A DNA stretch of 64,000 nucleotides from the NCBI GenBank assembly GCA_938029725.1, contig CALHGE010000022.1, forward strand, positions 1 to 64,000. The letters are read 5' to 3'. Shown here piece after piece: positions 1 through 10,984 of this stretch. Each line of letters begins with the position of its first letter. Position 1 is the first letter of the stretch. The notes below the pieces were generated by a model. It was not told the origin of the DNA. It saw nothing but the letters and a program-made list of their open reading frames with translations, and made no database searches. Source of the stretch: an uncultured Flavobacteriaceae bacterium (lineage in GTDB: Bacteria; Bacteroidota; Bacteroidia; Flavobacteriales; Flavobacteriaceae). A program made the translations under genes and the position numbers.

Positions 1-2
1 GA

Positions 3-602
3 TCTCAACCAGAAGCTGGAGACTTGGTTGGTGGCCCCTTTGAATTTACCGTTGATGGCAGCCCTGATATGGTATCAGGACTTTCACTTAGTGGTGAGCG
101 TTCAGGAAGTAATAAGACCTTTGTGATTACTGATGACCAAGGAAAGATTTTAGGATTACCGCCAACAATGGAAGCTGTGGAAAGCGTAAACTTTGATGGC
201 GCTGGCACAGGAACTTGTTTGATTTGGTATTTACGTTATGAAGATGGACTTCAAGGCGCAGAAATGGGTTTGAATGCAAATCAACTTATGGGTTGCTTTG
301 ACTTGTCTAATCCAATTGAGGTTGTGCGTATTGATGAAATTAGCACAAGTGGTAAATCAAGTGCAATAGTATTTCCCCTGCCAGCGATAGCTGTTTTAAA
401 AGTATCATTAAAACATTTTGGAAATAGCGATGTGCAAATCACCATGGTTGACTTAGCTGGAAATTTCGTTAAAAATGATAGGAAGAAAGTGCATAATAGC
501 GGTATATCTCTAGATATTCAATCAGTTCCTTCTGGATTGTATATTCTCAATATAACGAATGGAGAAGGAAAATCAGTCTCCAAAAAAGTTATCATAAGGT
601 AA
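3..602 (+). CDS. C-terminal part of a secreted protein with type IX secretion system (Por) C-terminal sorting domain; 5' end outside window
   Basis: Frame is open to the window edge (SQPEAGDLVGGPF...); C-terminus VQITMVDLAGNFVKND...LDIQSVPSGLYILNITNGEGKSVSKKVIIR is typical of T9SS type A sorting domains. Confidence 0.8.
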   Translation, partial: SQPEAGDLVGGPFEFTVDGSPDMVSGLSLSGERSGSNKTFVITDDQGKILGLPPTMEAVESVNFDGAGTGTCLIWYLRYEDGLQGAEMGLNANQLMGCFDLSNPIEVVRIDEISTSGKSSAIVFPLPAIAVLKVSLKHFGNSDVQITMVDLAGNFVKNDRKKVHNSGISLDIQSVPSGLYILNITNGEGKSVSKKVIIR

Positions 603-620
603 TATTAGAAATACTTAGAA

Positions 621-657
621 CTGAAACCAGCTTCATGTATAGTTAAGCTGGTTTCAG
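621..657. terminator. Perfect 13-bp hairpin CTGAAACCAGCTT / AAGCTGGTTTCAG downstream of the T9SS protein
   Basis: Inverted repeat read directly; no strong T-tract follows. Confidence 0.5.
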
Positions 658-803
658 ACACTAAAATAGGGCTATGGGTAAATTAGTAAGGTTATAAATC
701 GCCTTCATTAGCTATTGAAATTGTATTAGAATACTTGTTTAATTAAAAATGCCTTGTGAATTTCTTCATGAGGCATTTTATTTTTGACTGTAACTAAGCG
801 TGT

Positions 804-1283
804 TTATTCCCAAGAATCGATGTGATTCAAATCATCAAATTTATATGCTCCAACAAGATCTTTTCTATATTTAAATAGTAATAGACTTAAACCAATAAGC
901 AGAAAATATAAAAAAGTTATTAGTATTCCTATCGGTAAAAATGTACCCGGTAAAGCATGGTTGCCATAATCAGAATACGTGCTTAAAACATAGATGCTTT
1001 CAAAAGCTTTATACACATAAACTAAGAAAATTCCATACAGTACATATTCTAAATTCCGCATTTGGGGATCTGTCATTTCGCCTTCCCTTATTTTAAACCG
1101 AAGCACATATAAAAAGATAAAATGGCCAACGCTTAATATTGGAATAATGTAGTTTCCTGGCTTAAAAAAGTAAAATTTACTGGTATAGGCTCCATAAAAG
1201 CTAAATACAATGAGCATTCCTAATACTATTGCAGACAATACTAAGGTTAGCTTTAAAGTAAATATATTTAAAATAAACTTCAT
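804..1283 (-). CDS. Hypothetical multi-pass membrane protein
   Basis: 159-aa ORF with several hydrophobic segments. Confidence 0.6.
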   Translation of the reverse strand: MKFILNIFTLKLTLVLSAIVLGMLIVFSFYGAYTSKFYFFKPGNYIIPILSVGHFIFLYVLRFKIREGEMTDPQMRNLEYVLYGIFLVYVYKAFESIYVLSTYSDYGNHALPGTFLPIGILITFLYFLLIGLSLLLFKYRKDLVGAYKFDDLNHIDSWE

Positions 1284-1439
1284 AGTTGGGAGGCGGTTAT
1301 AGCGTTGGTTAAACGCGTTTAGTTATAAAGAACGAACCTTGCCTTTGTTTTATTTAAAAAATTCGATGAAGTGCAATGAATGTTGACTAGTGCCTAAAAT
1401 ATGTGGTGAAATCTTATATTTCTGGTTTTAAAGTAACAC

Positions 1440-1880
1440 TTAAGACAGCCACTTACGATCGATACCAATTTCGGATAATATTACTAAAAGGCCAGCAATA
1501 GTAAGTACTAGAATGGGTACAATTGTTCCTTGAATCATATCAAATACATCCGTAGCATTAGTCATAAAAAAATAGTAAACCGTTCTTGCTATAATTGCTA
1601 GTAGCGATATCCAAAACAAAGGCTTTGCCCATTTCTTTCTTAGTAAGAGTGCCATACAAGCAATGGCCCCAAAAAAAACGGCTATTGCATAAGCGCCGGT
1701 AATCCAAGTCGGTTGGTTTTCGAAAATACTTTTTTGAGCTTCAGAAAAAGCAGCCCTAGTTTCGTCTTTCATATAGGCATCCATAAGATAAGCAGATACT
1801 CCCATTAAGTTCCAAAGCAGCGCGAGCACGCCTACTATCCAAAACCATAAAGGTGGTTTGATACTACTATTTGCTGTCAT
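1440..1880 (-). CDS. Hypothetical four-helix membrane protein
   Basis: 146-aa ORF with hydrophobic segments (PPLWFWIVGVLALLWNLMGVSAYL...). Confidence 0.65.
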   Translation of the reverse strand: MTANSSIKPPLWFWIVGVLALLWNLMGVSAYLMDAYMKDETRAAFSEAQKSIFENQPTWITGAYAIAVFFGAIACMALLLRKKWAKPLFWISLLAIIARTVYYFFMTNATDVFDMIQGTIVPILVLTIAGLLVILSEIGIDRKWLS

Positions 1881-1990
1881 AACAGTTTGTTGAATTGATT
1901 ATTCTTTCAATGTACAAAAAAATGGTTTGCTTAAGAAGTGTTTTTATATCTAGCTTTGATGCGGACACCAGAAACTTTAGAATTTTAAGC

Positions 1991-2773
1991 ATGCAGAAAA
2001 AACGTTTTTACTATTTAATCAAACTACAATATTTAGGTTTCCGCTATAGTGGATGGCAAAAACAGCCTAATCAGAAGACTATTGAGCAAATGCTTCAGAA
2101 AACTTTAAAATTTGTTGTTCAAGATAGTAGTTTTAAGATTTTAGGAGCAGGGCGTACCGATGCTAAAGTTTCGGCTTTAGATGCTGCATTTGAACTTTTT
2201 ATAGATGAACCCATCTACGATTTAGATCAATTTCAGATACTATTTAATAAAAATCTGCCGCCTGATATAAGAATTACAGCGATTAAAGAAGCTAATGAAC
2301 AATTTAATATTATCAAAAATAGCAAGGAAAAGGAGTATGTGTATCTGTTTTCTTTTGGAGAAAAAAACCATCCGTTTGCCGCGCCATTTATTGCAAATAT
2401 TCATGAAATATTAGATGTCGAGCTCATGAAAAAAGCTGCAAAATTATTTGAAGGAGAGCATGATTTTTCGGTCTATACAGCAAGAATACAAAAAAACACC
2501 CAATCAGTAAGAACAATTGAGCACTGTGAAATTAGGCCAAACACAATTTTAGAAGCTAACTTTTTTCCTAAAACCTCGTATGCATTGCATGTGAAGGGAA
2601 AAGGCTTTATGCGCTACCAAATTAGAATGATGATGGGAGCTTTGATTCAATTGGGTAGCGGAGAGCTCACACTTTCAGATATCCAAGAATCCCTTAGAAT
2701 AGGCAATTCTATTCAATTAAGCTATGTGGCACCAGGTTCAGGGCTTTTATTGAATTCACTTCAATTCGACTGA
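1991..2773 (+). CDS. truA: tRNA pseudouridine synthase A
   Basis: YSGWQKQPNQKTIEQ, GAGRTDAKVSA catalytic motif, FMRYQIRMMMG; start trimmed to the MQKKRFYY Met. Confidence 0.93.
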   Translation: MQKKRFYYLIKLQYLGFRYSGWQKQPNQKTIEQMLQKTLKFVVQDSSFKILGAGRTDAKVSALDAAFELFIDEPIYDLDQFQILFNKNLPPDIRITAIKEANEQFNIIKNSKEKEYVYLFSFGEKNHPFAAPFIANIHEILDVELMKKAAKLFEGEHDFSVYTARIQKNTQSVRTIEHCEIRPNTILEANFFPKTSYALHVKGKGFMRYQIRMMMGALIQLGSGELTLSDIQESLRIGNSIQLSYVAPGSGLLLNSLQFD

Positions 2774-2813
2774 TTAATGCAATACTTTAGTAACTTTATT
2801 AAAAGGATAATTC

Positions 2814-3905
2814 ATGTCAATCAAAAATACCAATGTATCCTCTAGGAAGCCAAAAATTTCACGAGCCAATAAAAAAGTAGGGAAAGCTCCCGGCACCATA
2901 ACGTATCTGGGTTATCGTGAAAAAACGGGTAGTGTTTTGCATGTTATCAATTACAATGAATCTTCTTTAGATGAGAGTTATCCTAAATCAATAGAAGATA
3001 TATTGAAGGCTAAGAAAACGAAACAAACCACTTGGATAGATGTTGTAGGTATCAGTGATGAAAAATTTATTGGAAATTTAGGAGAAAGTCTTGGTTTGAA
3101 TTCACTGGTACTAGAAGACGCTGTAAATACCCAGCAACGCCCAAAGGTTGATGAATATGAAAATCATATTTTTGGTGTTTTTAAGATGTTATACCTTGAT
3201 GAGGATAAGGAATTGGTCAGCGAACATGTAGCACTTGTTTTATTTAAAGATAGCGTTTTGGTCTTTCAAGAATTGGAAGAGGATGTCTTTGATGGCGTAC
3301 GAAGCCGACTAAAATCTAAAGCAAACCGCATACGATCAAAAGGAGCCGATTACTTGTTCTTTGCTCTTATTGACGCTATTATAGATAATTATTTCTTCAT
3401 TCTTGAGAATATTAACGCTAAGATTGAACGTTTAGAAGAAGAAGTATACAACAATCCTTCACCAGAGATAGCTAAAGAAATACAAAAACTTAAGAAAGAG
3501 GTATTGAAAGTCCGCCGTTTTGTTTTTCCTGTTCGTGACCTTTTGGGGCGGCTTCTTGAGTCTGAAAGTACCTTAATTACTAAAGACACCAAACTTTTCT
3601 TAAGAGATGCGCTTGACCATTGTATTGAAATTAATGAGAGTCTGCAGATTTACCGTGAAATGTCTATGAGCCTTATGGAAATGTACATGAGCAATATGAG
3701 CAATAAAATGAATGAAGTAATGAAAGTACTTACCATCATGGCTTCTATTTTTATTCCACTAACTTTTATAGCCGGTATCTACGGAATGAATTTTGACAAC
3801 ATGCCTGAACTACATTCAAAGTATGGTTATTTCATCGTTTTGGGGGTTATGACAGTTCTTTTTCTTGGTATGATGCTATATTTCAAACGTAAAAAGTGGT
3901 TATAG
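2814..3905 (+). CDS. corA: CorA-family Mg2+/Co2+ transporter
   Basis: C-terminal GMNF motif (AGIYGMNFDNMPE) with two TM helices. Confidence 0.95.
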   Translation: MSIKNTNVSSRKPKISRANKKVGKAPGTITYLGYREKTGSVLHVINYNESSLDESYPKSIEDILKAKKTKQTTWIDVVGISDEKFIGNLGESLGLNSLVLEDAVNTQQRPKVDEYENHIFGVFKMLYLDEDKELVSEHVALVLFKDSVLVFQELEEDVFDGVRSRLKSKANRIRSKGADYLFFALIDAIIDNYFFILENINAKIERLEEEVYNNPSPEIAKEIQKLKKEVLKVRRFVFPVRDLLGRLLESESTLITKDTKLFLRDALDHCIEINESLQIYREMSMSLMEMYMSNMSNKMNEVMKVLTIMASIFIPLTFIAGIYGMNFDNMPELHSKYGYFIVLGVMTVLFLGMMLYFKRKKWL

Positions 3906-3959
3906 GCTTTATAAGGGAGTAAAGCCTAACTTTTTGTATCTTGAACAAAACTACTATTG

Positions 3960-4829
3960 ATGTCCTATTGGCTTTATTTATTACTCGTGATTTTGGGCAT
4001 TTATGTGGCCATAAGCGTTTTGCTTTATTTTTTGCAAGATTACCTGATGTTCAAACCTGAAAAACTAGAAAAGAATTTTCAGTTTCACTATGCTAATCAA
4101 GAAACAGAGGAGTATAACGTGGAAACCAGAGATGGAGCAATCATCAACGGGCTTCATTTTAAAGTTAAAGAACCAAAAGGGGTGGTGTTTTATTTAAAAG
4201 GAAATTCTAAAAGCATGAGAGGCTGGGGTAAATTCGCAGTCGATTTTACGAGACATGGGTATGATGTTATCATGGTTGATTACAGAGGTTTTGGAAAAAG
4301 TACGGGCCGACGAACACAAAAAGCCGTTAAGCGTGATCTTCAAGTAGTCTACAACAAAATCAAGGAAAATGTCGACGAGAAGTACGTTATTCTTTACGGT
4401 CGATCGCTAGGTTCTGGTTTTGCTACAAAATTAGCCTCCATGAATAACCCAAGAATGCTAGTTTTAGATGCACCCTATTATAGTTTAAGTAAGGTTGCGA
4501 AGCGTTATGTTCCGTTTATGCCGCTTTCTGTACTTATAAAATTTCCAATGCCTACCTATAAATGGTTGAAGTATGTGCAGTGCCCGGTTCATATTATCCA
4601 TGGAACTGATGATAAGCTAATTCCTTACAAAACCAGTGTAAAACTCTCTAAGATCAAACCAAAATTAACCACGCTACATACCATTATAGGAGGGGGGCAT
4701 AAAAACTTAAATACCTTTGAGTATTACCACAAAGTTTTGGATGAAATTATAACATCAAAACCGAAAAAAATTAATTTAGAAGGATCAAGCATGCGTGTAA
4801 AACACAGTTCTAAATCAGCTAACGCATAG
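3960..4829 (+). CDS. Alpha/beta hydrolase (membrane-anchored, serine aminopeptidase S33-like)
   Basis: N-terminal TM, YGRSLGSG nucleophile elbow, HGTDDKLIPY. Confidence 0.85.
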   Translation: MSYWLYLLLVILGIYVAISVLLYFLQDYLMFKPEKLEKNFQFHYANQETEEYNVETRDGAIINGLHFKVKEPKGVVFYLKGNSKSMRGWGKFAVDFTRHGYDVIMVDYRGFGKSTGRRTQKAVKRDLQVVYNKIKENVDEKYVILYGRSLGSGFATKLASMNNPRMLVLDAPYYSLSKVAKRYVPFMPLSVLIKFPMPTYKWLKYVQCPVHIIHGTDDKLIPYKTSVKLSKIKPKLTTLHTIIGGGHKNLNTFEYYHKVLDEIITSKPKKINLEGSSMRVKHSSKSANA

Positions 4830-4914
4830 CACAAAAAATACGTCACTTATAAACTTATAAACCCTTCATGAGCTTAAAGATTATAAGGTTTATAAAAGGC
4901 TTTTGAATCAAGGT

Positions 4915-5799
4915 TTACCTGCAATCAAACAAACCTGAAGATAAGTAGCGATCACCTCGATCACAAACAATAGATACAATTGTTCCACTATCTAAGGTCT
5001 CAGCTAACTGTAATGCTGCTGTAGCTGCTCCTCCGCTACTCATTCCTGAGAAAATGCCTTCTTCTTTTGCCAATCGTCGCGCCATATTACGGGCATCCTC
5101 CTCACTTACTTCAATTATTTGATCTACTTTATTAGCATTGAAAATCTTAGGTAAATATTCTTGCGGCCACTTCCGAATTCCTGGAATTCTTGAGCCGTCG
5201 GTCGGCTGTACGCCAACAATTTGAATATCCTTATTTTGTTCCTTTAGATAAGTTGAAGTTCCCATAATGGTTCCTGTTGTTCCCATAGAGGAGACAAAAT
5301 GTGTGATGCTTCCTTTTGTATCTTTCCAGATTTCAGGCCCTGTTGATTTATAATGCGCCTTCCAATTATCATTATTAGCGAATTGGTTCATCAGTATAAA
5401 ACCTTCTTCTTTCACCTTGTTTTCTGCATAGTCACGAGCAGCTTCAATACCATCAGGTGTCAAAGTCACCTTAGCTCCATAGGCCCTCATCGTTTGAACT
5501 CTTTCCTTAGTTGAGTTTTTTGGCATTACAAGTTCTATGTTCAATCCATAAATACCTGCAATCATAGCTAAGGCGATACCTGTATTTCCACTAGTGGCTT
5601 CTATGAGTTTTGAGTTTTTATCAAAATCACCGCGTTCTAATCCACTCCTGATCATATTAAAAGCGGCACGGTCTTTTACGCTGCCTCCAGGGTTATGTCC
5701 TTCCAATTTGAAAAATAATTTCACGTTCGGATTAGTGTTTAGAACTTTCGACGCTACCAACGGTGTATTTCCAATTAAATCTAATAAACTATGAGGCAT
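4915..5799 (-). CDS. cysM: Cysteine synthase (O-acetylserine sulfhydrylase, CysM type)
   Basis: [19 protein letters not shown] motif, [12 protein letters not shown]; overlaps the upstream cysE-like gene. Confidence 0.93.
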   Translation of the reverse strand: MPHSLLDLIGNTPLVASKVLNTNPNVKLFFKLEGHNPGGSVKDRAAFNMIRSGLERGDFDKNSKLIEATSGNTGIALAMIAGIYGLNIELVMPKNSTKERVQTMRAYGAKVTLTPDGIEAARDYAENKVKEEGFILMNQFANNDNWKAHYKSTGPEIWKDTKGSITHFVSSMGTTGTIMGTSTYLKEQNKDIQIVGVQPTDGSRIPGIRKWPQEYLPKIFNANKVDQIIEVSEEDARNMARRLAKEEGIFSGMSSGGAATAALQLAETLDSGTIVSIVCDRGDRYLSSGLFDCR

Positions 5800-6583
5800 T
5801 TAATTTCGTTTTTATTTTAATTTCAGGCGTATGAAAAACCGTAGAATTTGCTGGAACAGAATCGGTTAGCCAAGCATTACCCCCAATTATAGAATTTTCT
5901 CCAATACTAGTTTCTCCACCCAAAATTGTAGCATTAGCATAAATAGTAACGTTATTTTCAATGCTTGGGTGTCGCTTAGTTTTTTGAAGATTTTTGGCAA
6001 CAAATAAGCCTCCTAAAGTAACCCCTTGATAAATTTTAACATGGTCTTTGATAATGGCAGTTTCTCCGATAACTACGCCAGTACCGTGGTCAATATGGAA
6101 AGAATCACCAATGGTGGCTCCAGGGTTTATATCAACTCCGGTTTGCCTGTGGGCGTATTCAGTCATCAATCTTGGAACCAAGGGAAAACCAATCTTGTAA
6201 AGCTCATGGGCCAATCTGTAGATGGCAATAGCATAAAAACCGGGGTAGGCCATATAGACTTCTTCTATAGACAAAGAGGCAGGGTCACAGTTTACCGTTG
6301 CTTCTGCATCTAGATTCAACCGTTCAAGAATCATTGGTAGTTTTTCGACATAGTTTTGCCAAACTTTTTTACAAGGTTTCTCTGTATCCCAGCAAGAAAG
6401 ATTTACTAAAGTATCGAATTCAATTTCGAGTTTATCTAGACTAGATTCAACCGGAGTCTCAATATCAAATAAAGTATAAAATAACAAATTTGAAAATACC
6501 TCAGTTCTTTCTTTAAGCTGGTATCTAAGATTGGGTTGTTTCTTATGTTCCTTTATCTTTTCAATTATTAATCTTTTATCCAT
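5789..6583 (-). CDS. cysE: Serine O-acetyltransferase
   Basis: Hexapeptide repeats: [43 protein letters not shown]. Confidence 0.92.
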   Translation of the reverse strand: MDKRLIIEKIKEHKKQPNLRYQLKERTEVFSNLLFYTLFDIETPVESSLDKLEIEFDTLVNLSCWDTEKPCKKVWQNYVEKLPMILERLNLDAEATVNCDPASLSIEEVYMAYPGFYAIAIYRLAHELYKIGFPLVPRLMTEYAHRQTGVDINPGATIGDSFHIDHGTGVVIGETAIIKDHVKIYQGVTLGGLFVAKNLQKTKRHPSIENNVTIYANATILGGETSIGENSIIGGNAWLTDSVPANSTVFHTPEIKIKTKLNAS

Positions 6584-6677
6584 AGACTTCCTAGATTAGT
6601 TTTAATAATTACCAATATTACAAGATTGGTTTTTTAAAATCCTTAACTTTAACTCAAATTTACAAGGCTTAAGTCGC

Positions 6678-7361
6678 ATGCAAAACGAAGTAATTACTCC
6701 GGCTATTTTTTCTTTTTTAAAAAAACTGGAGAAAAACAACAATAGAGATTGGTTTACGGAGCATAAAAAAGATTTTGAAGTGCAGAAAACTGATATGAAC
6801 TCTTTTTTTACAGCTCTTTCAGAAGATGTAAAGCAAAATGATGAAATTGAACGGGTAAAGATTTTTAGAATTTACCGAGATGTTCGTTTCTCTAAGAACA
6901 AAACTCCCTACAAGATCAATTTTTCAAGTTCGCTAACTAGAGCAGGAGCGAGGTTAAGAGGGGGATACTATACCCATATTCAGCCAAACAATTCTAGTTT
7001 TATTGCTGCAGGGTTTTGGGCTCCTGAAAAAGAAGATTTACTGCGTATTAGAAAAGAATTCGAATTAGATACCTCTGAATTTAGGGAAGTTATTGGGACT
7101 GAAAAATTTAAAAATACCTGGGGTGAATTGGAAGGCGATGAATTAAAAACTTCTCCAAAAGGTTTTGACAAAGAACACCCCAATATAGACCTGATAAAAA
7201 AGAAGCAGTTTATTTTCACAAGAAGCTTTAGCGATAAAGAAGTTCTCGACAGTGACTTCAAGAAGGAAATAGGTACAGCATTTAGAGCGATTCGACCATA
7301 TTTTGATTTGATGAGTGAGATACTTACAACAGACCTCAATGGAACGTCGCTGTTAGATTAA
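6678..7361 (+). CDS. DUF2461 domain-containing protein
   Basis: FLKKLEKNNNRDWFTEHK...RDVRFSKNKTPYK pattern. Confidence 0.88.
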   Translation: MQNEVITPAIFSFLKKLEKNNNRDWFTEHKKDFEVQKTDMNSFFTALSEDVKQNDEIERVKIFRIYRDVRFSKNKTPYKINFSSSLTRAGARLRGGYYTHIQPNNSSFIAAGFWAPEKEDLLRIRKEFELDTSEFREVIGTEKFKNTWGELEGDELKTSPKGFDKEHPNIDLIKKKQFIFTRSFSDKEVLDSDFKKEIGTAFRAIRPYFDLMSEILTTDLNGTSLLD

Positions 7362-7763
7362 AACTGTTTTGTCAAAAAATTGAATCTGATCTTGAAGCCG
7401 TTTGATAATCATACTCATCATTCGCTTATTTAAAGCTGACGAATTTAATAGGTAGTGTTTATATTCTTCAACGGTGAATTGACCGATGACCATGCCCTTA
7501 AGAGAATTTCGAAATTTAAGGTCTTTTTGAATTGCGTGAACAATATAATCAAGACGCTTTTGAATGGTCAACTCATAAAATACATTCTTCCGCCTAACGA
7601 TGTAGTTCTCAAAAACAACTAAAAATAAATCATTCTGTAGCTTGATAATAGGGCGAAGGCTTACATTCTGAAAACGCTCGTCATCACTCATGTTATCGGT
7701 AATCTGGGCCGATGATATTTGGGGGCGGATCTTTTCAAGATTATGCGATCTTTCACTCATCAT
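7353..7763 (-). CDS. Conserved hypothetical protein
   Basis: ORF 7353..7844; start trimmed to the MMSERSHNL Met; convergent with and overlapping the previous CDS. Confidence 0.6.
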   Translation of the reverse strand: MMSERSHNLEKIRPQISSAQITDNMSDDERFQNVSLRPIIKLQNDLFLVVFENYIVRRKNVFYELTIQKRLDYIVHAIQKDLKFRNSLKGMVIGQFTVEEYKHYLLNSSALNKRMMSMIIKRLQDQIQFFDKTVLI

Positions 7764-7846
7764 ATTGGGTTTTATATAAAGATAAGGATTAACTAAGGAG
7801 TGATTTATAATCCATATTTTATTTTTTAAAAGGCTTATGAACAAAA

Positions 7847-7870
7847 AAAGCCATCTTTGAAGATGGCTTT
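7847..7870. terminator. Hairpin AAAGCCATCTT / AAGATGGCTTT
   Basis: Perfect 11-bp inverted repeat just downstream of the 7890-10919 minus gene. Confidence 0.7.
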
Positions 7871-7889
7871 GAATTCATGTATTAAAATA

Positions 7890-10800
7890 CTATTTACCTC
7901 CAACAAATTGTTCAAAAGACTTCATTTTTATAGGCTCTAGGGCTTTAAATTTCTTCTTTAGTTTCTCGAAACTACTCTGAGCAGTACTAAATTTTTCAGA
8001 AATAATTTCTAAATTTTCCAAATCAGTACTAGATGGCTTGTCATAGGTATTTGCAATCTTACTGTACAAAGAAGCCATTTTACCTCGAAGTTCAGGAGGT
8101 GCTGCTCCTACGTAGCCATCGCCTGTGGTAACCACAAGTGTTTTCTTTAGCTCCGTAAGTTTAGCTATCATTTTCTTATTTTTATCTGATGTGGCTTTCG
8201 TAGTTAACTCATCAACTTCATAAACTAAAAATGCTAACCTTTGAGTCATATCATGTAATTCTTCAGCAGTATTAATTTTAAGCTTTCGGTCTTCTTCGGA
8301 AAGTGTAGAATTTTCATCATATACCAATTCAAATGGGTGTTCATAGGTTTTTTTCCCTTTTGTAATAACCACTTTATAGCTTCCTGAAGCTACGGTGTGT
8401 GTGGCGAAGCCACTTCTCGTAAATGTTTTTCCTTTAGCAATTTTCGGAGCCTTTTTTGAAAAATTCCAATTGACAATATTAATCCCCTTTGATTTACCAG
8501 GGCCTAAATCTGTTATGACATTCCCAGACATATCATGAATTTCCATAGTCATTTTTCCAAAGGTGTGCCTTTTCTTTAAATGATATTTGAACTGTAAATC
8601 TTTGGTTTTACTAGCTCCTACAAACTGAGTCTCTGAACCAAAATTTCCAGAAAAGCTGCTTTTTTCATTAATCACTGCTGGCGCATTACTGAAAAAGTGC
8701 AGGTCTTTTGAGAGAACATCTTCGCTAATTTCTCGCAGTGGCGAAATATCATCTAAAATAATTACTCCACGACCATGCGTACCCATTACAATATCATTAG
8801 TAGCTTTTTGCATATCAATGAAATGGACAGCAACTGAAGGCATATTGTTAGTAAACTTATTCCAGTTTTTACCACCGTTAGTAGTGACGTAAAGACCAAA
8901 CTCTGTTCCTAAAAACAATAAATCAGGGTTCACATAATCCTCCTGTATATTGCGAACAAATCCTACTACTTCATCAGTAATAATACTTTTCCATGATTTT
9001 CCGAAATCAGTAGTTTTGTAGGTATAAGGGGTCATGTCTCCACTGCTATGTCCTTCGAATACCGCGTATGCTGTTCCTTTATCAAAACTGCTTGCCTCAA
9101 TATGGTAGCACCACGTATTCTTTGGTAAGCCTGATATATTAGCTACTGTATTCGTCCATGTTTTACCACCATCTTGCGTAATTTGAACATTACCATCATC
9201 TGTACCTACCCAAATAACTTTCTCATCGATTGGAGATTCAGCTATCGTAAATATTGTGGTGTAGTTTTCAGCACCTGAATTGTCAGTACTTAAACCACCA
9301 GAATCTTTCTGACCTTGCTTGGTTGCATCATTTGTAGTTAAATCAGGAGAGATGATTTTCCAATTATCACCCATGTCTTCTGATTTGTGAAGGTATTGGC
9401 TCCCCATATAAAAGCGGTCTGGTTGATGCTCACTAAGTGCCATAGGAGGATTCCAGTTAAAACGCAGCTTATCCACATCTTTGCTTTGTAAAGGTTGAAC
9501 GGTTTTCAATAATTCATTGTCAATATCATAGCGCCAAACCATTTCCGCATTATACACTTCTGAATACACAAAGTTTTTAGTAGGATGTTTTAGTACACGA
9601 AACCCATCACCACCGCCTACAGAATTCCAATCACCAGCATTTACCCCGCCTGATGATGAAGATGGTCCATACCAAGAGCCATTATCTTGTAATCCTCCAT
9701 AAACATTATAGGGTGTGTCATTATCAACGCTAATGTGATAGAACTGTGATAAGGGTAGGTTTTCTACAATTTCCATAGTCGTGCCACCATCCCAAGAGCG
9801 ATATATACCCCCATCTGTACCAAAATACATAATGTCAGAGTCGGTAATACTAAATGAAATATCATGAATATCACTATGCATGAATCCCAAATTTTTAAAG
9901 GTTTTACCGCCATCGCGAGATATTGATCCGCTAAGTCCTCCTTTAACAATAACATTTTCATCTTTGGGATCAACCACGATCCTTGAAAAATAGAATGGAC
10001 GTACTGTAATTTCAAAATCATTATTCATTTGCTTCCAACTCTCACCCGCGTTATCACTTCTATACAAACCCTTTTTTGCTTCTTCTTCGGCTTCTATCAC
10101 CGTATAAAGTACATTTGAGTTAGAAGGAGCAACTGCGATGGCTAATCGGCCCAATTTGCCTACAGGAAAACCGGTATGGATTTTGTTCCAAGTCTTACCA
10201 GCATCAACTGACTTATAAAGGGCACTTTTAGTACCTCCAGAATTGAAGCCCCAGGCGGTGCGACGAAATTCCCACATAGAAGCATATAGAATATTTGGAT
10301 TCTTAGGGTCTATAGTTAAATCGGCAGCACCCGTCGTTTGATCAACATATAATATGTTGTTCCAAGTGGCACCCCCATCCATAGATTTATAAACGCCACG
10401 TTCTTCGCTATCGCTCCAAAGAGCACCTAGAACCGCAACATAAACTTCATTTGAGTTTTCTGGGTTTACAATAATATTGGCAATACGTTCTGATTTGTCA
10501 AAACCTAACTTTTTCCAGTTTGAACCGCCATCTACCGATTTATACAATCCGTCTCCTACGGAAACACTATTTCTTGTCCAAGTTTCTCCAGTACCCACAT
10601 AAATAGTATTGTCAGGGTCATTTGGGTCTAGGGTAACAGCACCTATAGATTGACAGTATTCATCAAAAATAGGGCTAAAGGTAGCCCCTCCATTTCTTGA
10701 GCGCCAAACACCACCACCGGCAGTACCCGTATATATAATTCTATTATTGGTAGGGTGTACTTCGAGATCATTGATCCTACCGCTCATGCCGGCAGGACCA

Positions 10801-10919
10801 ATATGACGTGCCGTCATATCTCCAAAAAGCTGTTTGCCGTTTGTGTTTTTATTTTGCGAAAAGCTTGAAGAAAAGCTCAGCAGCCCGCTTATTAATATTA
10901 AAATATAGAACTGTTTCAT
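7890..10919 (-). CDS. Secreted VPS10/sortilin-type beta-propeller (BNR/Asp-box) protein, about 1009 aa
   Basis: Signal peptide and repeated S.DGG.TW / S.D.GKTW Asp-box motifs. Confidence 0.88.
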   Translation of the reverse strand: MKQFYILILISGLLSFSSSFSQNKNTNGKQLFGDMTARHIGPAGMSGRINDLEVHPTNNRIIYTGTAGGGVWRSRNGGATFSPIFDEYCQSIGAVTLDPNDPDNTIYVGTGETWTRNSVSVGDGLYKSVDGGSNWKKLGFDKSERIANIIVNPENSNEVYVAVLGALWSDSEERGVYKSMDGGATWNNILYVDQTTGAADLTIDPKNPNILYASMWEFRRTAWGFNSGGTKSALYKSVDAGKTWNKIHTGFPVGKLGRLAIAVAPSNSNVLYTVIEAEEEAKKGLYRSDNAGESWKQMNNDFEITVRPFYFSRIVVDPKDENVIVKGGLSGSISRDGGKTFKNLGFMHSDIHDISFSITDSDIMYFGTDGGIYRSWDGGTTMEIVENLPLSQFYHISVDNDTPYNVYGGLQDNGSWYGPSSSSGGVNAGDWNSVGGGDGFRVLKHPTKNFVYSEVYNAEMVWRYDIDNELLKTVQPLQSKDVDKLRFNWNPPMALSEHQPDRFYMGSQYLHKSEDMGDNWKIISPDLTTNDATKQGQKDSGGLSTDNSGAENYTTIFTIAESPIDEKVIWVGTDDGNVQITQDGGKTWTNTVANISGLPKNTWCYHIEASSFDKGTAYAVFEGHSSGDMTPYTYKTTDFGKSWKSIITDEVVGFVRNIQEDYVNPDLLFLGTEFGLYVTTNGGKNWNKFTNNMPSVAVHFIDMQKATNDIVMGTHGRGVIILDDISPLREISEDVLSKDLHFFSNAPAVINEKSSFSGNFGSETQFVGASKTKDLQFKYHLKKRHTFGKMTMEIHDMSGNVITDLGPGKSKGINIVNWNFSKKAPKIAKGKTFTRSGFATHTVASGSYKVVITKGKKTYEHPFELVYDENSTLSEEDRKLKINTAEELHDMTQRLAFLVYEVDELTTKATSDKNKKMIAKLTELKKTLVVTTGDGYVGAAPPELRGKMASLYSKIANTYDKPSSTDLENLEIISEKFSTAQSSFEKLKKKFKALEPIKMKSFEQFVGGK

Positions 10920-10946
10920 AGTAAAATAGAGTTTAATGTAAATAAA

Positions 10947-10970
10947 AAAGACTCTTAAAAAAGAGTCTTT
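10947..10970. terminator. Hairpin AAAGACTCTT / AAGAGTCTTT between two minus-strand genes
   Basis: Perfect 10-bp inverted repeat with AT-rich flank. Confidence 0.6.
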
Positions 10971-10984
10971 AATTTTGTTCTGAA

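Noticed and set aside
5594-6313. Plus-strand ORFs inside cysM/cysE
   Set aside because: Antisense to strongly supported enzymes; compositionally implausible proteins; shadow ORFs.
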